Source: Lunularia cruciata
Lineage: Eukaryota; Streptophyta; Marchantiopsida; Lunulariales; Lunulariaceae
Assembly: GCA_948567375.1 (NCBI GenBank)
Contig: OX419760.1
Location: forward strand, 27,404,001 to 27,468,000
Reading direction: 5' to 3'
DNA length: 64,000 bases
Shown here: positions 56,912 to 64,000 of the stretch, piece after piece
Position numbering within the stretch: position 1 is the first letter of the stretch
How the letters are laid out: the number at the start of each line of letters is the position of its first letter
Notes under the pieces: model-generated
What the model was told of the DNA's origin: nothing
Databases searched by the model: none
The model's input: only the letters and a program-made list of their open reading frames with translations
Made by a program: the position numbers and the translations under genes

Positions 56912-57000
56912 GGGGCTTAGCCCCATTTACCTCGTATGTTCTACCCTTGTACGGCTGCTTGATGGGTTCCCATCCTTCTTGTTATCGTACGCGGTCGCCA
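56912..57000 (+). repeat. Solitary 3' tail of the non-LTR element (copy d)
   Basis: Begins with GGGGCTTAGCCCC (56,912-56,924), then 'cccttgtacgg', the hairpin GATGGG-TT-CCCATC (56,961-56,974) and 'cgcggtcgcca'. The order equals that of copy b on the minus strand. No RT sequence precedes it, so it is a 5'-truncated insertion. Confidence 0.7.
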
Positions 57001-58743
57001 TTTTCTCTTGAAACTATATCTAAATATAAAGACGTCGTTTGTGCAGGAGGTTTTACTCGTGCACCTAACGGAGATCAATAGGACAAACGACGAAGAATAG
57101 GAAAGGAAGTGAGCGGAGACAAACTGCTGAACTGCTGAACTACTGAAGGAAGTAGTGTTATGGAATTCACTGTCGTTTATTCCGGTCACTGCGCATGCCT
57201 TTGGACCTGTATCGCTCATCAGATTTTTGTTTTCTTTTGTTTTTTTCTCGATTCGATGCCTGATCAAATATTCCAGGGAGGGGAACATTACCTTGGATCA
57301 GCCCGCCCGCACTTTCAATTCTGTCGGGTTGTCGAGTTTTATACCTTTTGTTTGGTAGCTAGCTCCTCGTCGGTAAGTCAAGAAGTTACGGATATTTTCA
57401 GTTTCCCTTGGACTGAAGGATCTGGGTATCAGCCGAGCCCAGTCTTTCGAGGGGTTCATCAGTGATTTTCCGTGAGAGATCTTTCCGATAGGAATCGGAT
57501 CAAAGAGGATAATGAATAAGTGTTTGTATGCAACACCTTTGTGATCACGACACATTCTTTTGGGACATAGAATCGGAGAATAATAGTCTTTGTCCTGCTT
57601 AAGAGAGTAACGCGAAATCACTTGTGCTTTTGAACTTTAGTGCATTGGTAGAACTTTTGTCGTCCAGACGACATGATCACTTTGGCATAGTTTATAGAAA
57701 TCTGTGATGGAAGCAGAGAGTAGTGAATGGTTCGTAGTTTGAACTTCAATGATCGATGAAAAGAGTTGTTTGTCTTGCCAGGTTAAATGATATATACGGG
57801 TGAAATTTCTCATGAGAACTATTCAGAATTATCTAGTGGAAGTTCATGATGGGTCGCATCAAACTTCGGTTGATTCGTCCAGATTCAGTTGGATCTGATT
57901 GATAGTTGTGAAGGACGTGAGCTGGTAAAGATCGAAAGCACCAATCACATGGGTATTTCACACAGAAAAATGATGTTTATACCGCAGCTTCCGCGTGCAT
58001 GGAGCCGCCCAACCTGAGGTAGATGTGTAGAGGGCACGGGCTGCGCCAGCAGTTCAACTTGATGTGACTTGGACATTGATGCTTGCTTGATGGTGAACGA
58101 GAATCTGACACCGCGAGATTGCTAGGACAGGGGAAACAATCTAAATCGGACGAAAAGATCGAGTCTGATGTCTGTCAATTTTGCACCCACCCAGATTTGA
58201 ATCAGGAGAGACACATGTGGGAGAGTGAGACTGTGACAAAAGTTACCCATGGAATTACTTTGAGTTCCCATATTGTAACAGCCCCTCCATGTGGATATCT
58301 TCAAGGAGACAGAAAAGATGAAGTAAGTAGTTTACCCAACTGCACAGTTGCAATGGTTTGTATCTAGGGAAACACAGTGGAGACCTGCTAACCTTAGGTA
58401 CCAAGAGGCAGAGGAGGAATGAGAATTCTTGGTCTCGGCTTGGGGTTCGAGGGTCCTATCACTAGCCAAGAACGAGCACCCTAAGAGAACAAGATTAGCT
58501 CTGTTCAGCAGGTACAGCAGGTACAGCCGGTACATGCGATAGGAAGAAAGGATACTCGATCTGGTCGAACACATAATGTAGTGAGCCAACTAATGCTTGA
58601 GAGCTGAGAAAAGGTAGGGGTAGAGTACAGTAAAGAAAGAAACGGATCATCAGAATGATTTTTTGATAAAATTGGAACCATATACAGGGAAGATTGATTT
58701 TTTCACCACGAAAGGTGTAACAATGTACATGACTAATCTAAGA
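57001..58743. other. Intergenic; 3' flank of the CYP97A gene
   Basis: Short frames only, without motifs. The part next to 58,744 is the presumed 3' UTR of the minus-strand CYP97A gene. No clear AATAAA is seen on that strand within the first 150 bases. Confidence 0.45.
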
Positions 58744-61700
58744 TTACTCTTGCGAGAGAGCTACCCCGGATGGTGGGCAGCCACTGCCACCAGCGCCTAG
58801 AACACTAACGGAGCCATCACTCCCACTGTAGTTTTTTATGACACCATTCTGATCAACGGTAGTCAACGAGGGAACCTCTGTTACTGGAATTACAGGAGCT
58901 CTAGTCCGGTGAGTAACTGTCATGTGTAGGCCATCGGATGTATGGATGGTTGCTCCTGTTGTCATTGAGACCTGTCATCATCCCACAAAGATAACTCATA
59001 CATTCAGCAGTCAAGACACGTCTAAACGATTTATCCCCCTGTTGAACGGAGATGTATAATTCTACTTAGACCAAATAGTCAGAAAGGGCATGAATGTTTT
59101 CACTCACAGGTGGGGCTCCAGCCGCAGGCTCAAAATTGAATCGTCTTGCAAGCATAGCCAATGCAGTCACCACCTGCAAGAAGTTTGCTTCATTAACTTA
59201 GAGTCACAAACACAAACCGTCGGTAAAATGTCTGTACAGAATCGCCCCGAGATGTTTTCGCTAACTCCAAATGGTTTCTGCAGAAGTAGTACCTCATAAG
59301 TGGCAAACACGTCACCCACACACTTGCGGGGTCCTCCTCCGAATGGCAAGTACCTGCGCCGAGTTGTCCATGTCAATACTATAACCGTTGGAAAACATAA
59401 GACTGACAAGACAATCATTCTTCAGTTTATTGTGCATATCACCTGCTGTGAACTTCGAGCTCCAGAAGTTCTGGGTGTAGGACTGTAGATGAAAATATGC
59501 GTTGCCAGTTACGGATAATTTGATTTCATGAACTGTGGACTTGGATGCAAATTCTACTGTCAATTAACTTGTTATTGCGCCAGATGGGTAACTTAGTCGT
59601 GTCTGATAGATTTATTTTGCCTAACCTGTACAAGTTCTACAAGCTCATACAAAATGATCCCTGCTGATCGACACGCATGATTTTGGCCTTGTTCTGTAGG
59701 GAAATACCTGAAAGCTTGCGACGCTTCACTGACTGAATAACTATCCCAACGATCTGGCTTGAATTCATCAGCATCCTCCCAGGTGTCAGGTGAGCGGTGA
59801 AGATTCCAAACGGATATGAATATGTCTTCACCCCTGTTCATTATAGGCACCACATGTGATTTAACAACTCTGTCCATGATGGGCTGTACATAGACATCTC
59901 AAGGAGTTACTAAAGGAAGGTGATCTTGGAAAGAGAGAATCCAGGATCCAGAAGATTTACTCACTGCTTGATAAAATATTGACCGAGCATGTCGTCTTCC
60001 AACGCCCGACGGATCAAGACCGGTGGTTGTGGATACAACCGCATAGACTGCACAGGCAGACAAATAAGAGTTTAGATCGGCGCATAATTTTGACTGATAT
60101 CGACACGCAGATGAACCTATTTCTAAGCATAACTTCCTTAACGTCGCACACGAAGCAACCCATTAACCACCCAAGAAGCACATCTTACTTCGTTGATGAT
60201 ATTTGTGGTGTATCGTAGCTTCTTCATATCATCAATTGTTGGTTGCCGGTCTCCCAAAACTGAATCCACCTGAGGTCAACAGACACGAGAGTACCACATG
60301 TTAGAATTCGACAACTTGCTTAAGTGGTGGTGCTCTCATTGTCTTGGGCTCCAACTTGCACCAGTTTCTGCAGTAAAGGTTATAGTCGTCATCAAATCTC
60401 ATCTGTTAACTCTAAGGAATTCCAGTTTAGAATCTTAGTGCAGCTTTAGTACAAATCTTAGTACAAGTTTTAGTCTGTCTAGGTTACCATACAAACTGGA
60501 GGATAACAAGAGAGTAGATTTACCTCTCTTTGGAGTTGGGCCGTCACAGAAGGGTTCTGCATCGAAATGACAGTCCAGAAATGAGGAAAGGTACTGTATT
60601 GAAAAAGATAACCAGCACAAAGAAACAGACTTGAGGACAATAAGATGGGAGGCTGTGGGTGTCCTAGTACTTTTGCTAAGAATATTACAGGAAGTATCTT
60701 ACCATCGCAAGCAAATAAAATGTCCAGGTGAGTACAGCGGCTGATGTCTCGTGTCCTGCTATCAACATCGTCATCAAATCATCGCGAAGTTGCCTGCTTG
60801 TAACCTGAATTTGCACAGACAGTCACTTTGAGCACATTTCTATGCTTAAATTCTTTAATCTTGTTTCTTGACATCAGATGCGTATATCCCTTAGAACTCG
60901 GGAAGGGGCTCTTCCCAGAATTTGCATGTCGACAAAGTAGGTCACTACTTGCCTCATCGCCAGAAGCCAGCAGAAAGTGAAGAATACTCGGATCGCGCTC
61001 ACTGATATATTCTTCATGAAACTCGTCGTCCTCCTCTTCAACAATTTGCTGTACTCTCACACGCAATCGAACTAGCACATGTCAGTGACATGCACAGAAA
61101 GTCGCCCGCAAAGATCCATTCACCTATAAACTCCTAGAGTTGTTTCTGGCCATTGGACAACACAGACTAGCTCCATGATTCGAGATGTTGGATAGTCAGA
61201 AAACGAACAATAAGTGGAACCGGGATTTGAAGTAGCAACAGACCTTGCACTGTTCAATCAGCGTGTCCAATGTGTCATTTACTAGTTTGAGCGATTTTGC
61301 AACTCGTCGTTGGCGAGGATCGATGGCGGCCAAGATCGGAATTTTCCAGTAAGGAAATATACCCACACTCCGATCTTCGGCTTCTCTTAAAGTTACGTAC
61401 ACTGCCTGTTCAGTCATACCATAATGCATGAATTTGAAACTTTAGAAAGCAGTTGCTAGTACTGGCACAGCAAGACTAAGGCAGGCCATGAAGACGTCGA
61501 ATCCTGGAGGTCATGTTACTCCAGTATAGATTATAATAACAAGCTTAGTTCCTCCTGGAACTCAATTGGAGCTACCCGTACCTCCACAATTCCTGCGTCA
61601 TTTGTGAGTGAGTCAAAGTCATAATTGAAAACTGCTTTGCCAATGACGTCCAAGGTAAGTCGTGAAAATAGTCCTTCCATCTCAACATCGTCTCCATTGC

Positions 61701-63838
61701 TGGCAGCCGTGTAAAGTTTGTCGCAGAGTCGGTCAGTGCATTGTCCAAAAAGCCCCAGCATAGATGTCACAAACTGAACACCAAAAGCTCAAATCAGCCA
61801 CTTTTAGCGAAGTTGATTGCCGGAGGCAATCAATCACTGAATAGGAAATACTCCTTCACTAGTAGAGTAATCATTTTTCATTGAGTTATGCTTTTATTGA
61901 ACCGTGGCCTTATAACCAAAGCAGACGGTGATTACATCGGACATACTTGACTTATCCTTCACTGTTAGACAAGAAATTTCTCCAATTCAATCGCAAATAG
62001 AAAGAGTTTGGTGTTTAGAGGGGCTTGTATCACTGAGGTACTGACATGCTACTTTTGCCCAGCTGCATGTTAGGGGGCCCCTTTCTCAGAAACACTCCCT
62101 AATTTTCATAGATAGATGAAGATACTGACTTTTTTATGTAACGAAGGTACGATTGCTCGACGCCGGGCTCTCCAGACTTCCCCGTCTGCTGGGATGAGCC
62201 CAGTTCCCATCACAAATTCAAGAATTTCTGCCAATATGCCCTACACAAATTCAACGGAAGAAAATACTGATCAGAATCATCAGTTTTGGCAAAGCTGGGT
62301 AAAAGTATCATCCAAAGGAAGATTTCTTACAACAGACCATGGAACATCCATCTACATGGAAGAATTTCAACTGCAAACAATATCTAGTTTCAGAGTAAGT
62401 TGTGAAGTTTCCCTTCAGGAGACGATCCAAGACAACAAAATGAACACACAGACGAAAGAATTTGTACCTTAGAGTATCCTTTGGCATTGTCCTTCAGGAG
62501 TCGTTTCGCAAAATCGGGATCTGACACGATGACGAAAGACTTCACAGCCCACAGCGAATTAATTCCAATCAGGAGAGACTGCCACTGCATCTACAAACTG
62601 TTACATCTATTCTAGAGGAAACTATTTCCAGTAGTTTATACTGGTTCTCTTGCGATAAGCAGCAGAACAGGCTATCTGAAATGAGTTCTATTTCCTACCT
62701 TCGGTCCAAATGTCAATCGAAAGACACCACCATAGGTCCGAAACAATGCGTAGAGGGGAACAAAAAAGGGTTGCCCAATAATTCTCCTAATATCTCCCTT
62801 AGCCTCGGGCAATTTCTTGAAACCCTCTTGTTTCAACTTTCTCTCTATCTGAGCAAGGGCGAGTGATACAAATCGTCCAATGCCACCAGTCTTCGCTAGC
62901 TTCTTCCGCACATCAGCTAGTTTAGGATCTCTGCAAAATAAGAAATAATTACATCCCGGATTCCAAGATCAAATCACAATAGAGATCGACCATCTTGTGA
63001 AGTTCCTCAGAAGGAAGAAAAAAGACTGAACTCAAGCTCTTTGAATAGAAATCACAAATATCCCCAGTTTGTCCAGGAGTGGTTTCTATCATACTCACTT
63101 TCAACACCTGGTCAACGTAGAAGCGCTGTGCAGCAAGAAGGATACAAGTACTTACTTGTTATCAGCAGCAGTAAATTCTCCGGAAGTAATCCGAGCTGAC
63201 AATTGTTCATCATTTCCTTCTGAAGTTAGGATAGTATTCGTTTTACTGGGAAGTCCAGTTGACTTCTCCTCTAGGACGGCCAAAGGTCTCCCCACGGATT
63301 TCACAGAGGCTTCAAGCGACAAGCATGTCACCACACCACATGGAAGTCAAGGTATGAAAGGGAGATGATAGTACACTACATTGCAAGCAATAATTCATGG
63401 GTTATCCCCGAATGTGTCAATCATCAGCCTACAAACTTACATTGCCCGGGTTACCCCCATAATGGAGATATTCTACCACCGGGTATTGTCATTCAAATGC
63501 ATGATCACAGATTTTAGCTCACGCTGTTTATTTCGCCATTTCCACTTTCTTTATGTGGATGTTCATGTAATTCATATATTCCTAACGATGGAATGGAAGA
63601 TGCCGCGGTGCCCATTCTCAATAGAAAGAAACCGTCGCAATTTCCGGTGCAACGACGAGAGAATGAACTCACAGCTCAGTCTCTGGCCGCGATATTTCTT
63701 TATATTCTGCCCCCAAAGATTGTTTTGCAGCCGAATATGGCTGACTCTACGATTCGCAAGCTCGGGCCCTTTGCTCACAGGTCCTCCAGTCAAACAGGAG
63801 TTGCTCACGCCAACAGGAGCTGTGGTCATTGACGCCAT
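58744..63838 (-). CDS. CYP97A: CYP97A-type carotenoid beta-ring hydroxylase (cytochrome P450)
   Basis: Sixteen exons can be joined with consistent phases into 654 codons plus stop: 63838-63673, 63309-63156, 62930-62699, 62539-62468, 62240-62130, 61773-61582, 61405-61244, 61048-60953, 60804-60703, 60556-60524, 60269-60189, 60047-59965, 59833-59708, 59353-59293, 59173-59108, 58971-58744. The I-helix '[12 protein letters not shown]', K-helix 'ESMRLYP', 'KPDRW' and heme loop '[12 protein letters not shown]' are intact. '[16 protein letters not shown]'-like and '[20 protein letters not shown]' sequences favour CYP97A (LUT5 type) over CYP97B or C. These enzymes hydroxylate the beta ring of carotenes in plastids on the way to lutein. 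The N-terminus ([10 protein letters not shown]...) looks like a plastid transit peptide; the in-frame ATG at 63,919 is an alternative start. Intron 8 has a GC donor. Exon 2 and 4 acceptors (aag) are the least certain. Confidence 0.9.
60951..60952 (-). other. GC (non-GT) 5' splice site of CYP97A intron 8
   Basis: Exon 8 ends GATGAG and the intron begins GCAAGT, the consensus of GC-AG introns. Its acceptor is TTCAG before 60,804. This choice gives '...ASGDE' joined to '[11 protein letters not shown]', matching the family at every residue around the joint; no GT nearby does. Confidence 0.75.
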
Positions 63839-64000
63839 CCTTACTCCCTCTGTATATGCCACCACCTCGTCCAAATTCAAAACAACAAGCTCCTCCTTGA
63901 GCAACTGATCAACCCACAAATGCGCTAAACCTTCATCTGCGGACTCGTCACCCCAATTTTCCTGACAGTGAACATCTGCAGCTTCTCTCTAACTATCACC
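63839..64000 (-). promoter_or_regulatory. 5' flank of CYP97A with a short upstream frame
   Basis: On the minus strand a short frame beginning ATGTTCACTG near 63,974 and ending in TAG precedes the main start. The in-frame extension from ATG 63,919 (MWVDQLLKEE...) is possible but reads unlike a transit peptide. The gene's promoter lies mostly beyond the window. Confidence 0.35.

Overview
ORGANISM. This is nuclear DNA of a land plant. It carries a 16-exon CYP97A-type carotenoid hydroxylase with a plastid-targeting-like N-terminus, a plant-type GATA-like/PHD zinc-finger gene, and chromodomain Ty3/gypsy LTR retrotransposons primed by initiator-Met tRNA. The dense nesting, the RLE-type non-LTR element and a gypsy element carrying a DNA methyltransferase suggest a large-genome seedless plant (lycophyte, fern or bryophyte). 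That placement is inference; no species can be named from the sequence alone. LAYOUT. 1-13,195: repeat-derived and AT-rich intergenic DNA. It holds fragments of two LTR families, a decayed minus-strand non-LTR retrotransposon (5,066-8,216) with an N-terminal C2H2 finger and a restriction-like-endonuclease-like C-terminus, and solitary copies of its structured 3' tail. 13,196-14,655, 33,348-33,522 and 43,282-43,395: three pieces of one decayed coiled-coil reading frame, split by two large insertions. 14,656-33,347: an old copy of an unusual Ty3/gypsy element (here family M), itself invaded by an LTR that now stands alone (15,672-21,985), a chromovirus inside that LTR (15,695-21,254), a solo LTR (26,793-27,218) and a deleted minus-strand chromovirus (27,560-29,680). 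33,523-43,281: a younger copy of family M. 43,396-47,570: AT-rich and unassigned DNA. 47,870-50,146: intronless GATA-like/PHD gene. 50,147-58,743: mostly unassigned. 58,744-63,838 (minus): complete CYP97A gene. MAIN RESULT. Family M encodes one uninterrupted frame of about 2,400 codons: Gag with two zinc knuckles, aspartic protease, a complete DNMT3/DRM-like cytosine-5 methyltransferase, reverse transcriptase, RNase H, DDE integrase and a C-terminal C4HC3 PHD finger. Its ends are not ordinary LTRs. Both copies show the order A1-internal-B1-A2-B2, like the split direct repeats of DIRS-group elements, yet each has a DDE integrase and a 4-bp target duplication (TAGG for the old copy, TTGG for the young). 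A perfect palindrome, GACAGCTGTC, sits where B1 meets A2 and matches the sequence expected if the two outer ends were joined in a circle. Both copies are broken by premature stops that almost all look like C-to-T or G-to-A changes, as expected from decay of methylated cytosine. The chromovirus family beside it carries arrays of heat-shock-element-like GAA/TTC repeats just upstream of its TATA box. Together the window shows layered retrotransposons between two ordinary single-copy genes. The methyltransferase-plus-PHD element with permuted terminal repeats is the part most worth following up.
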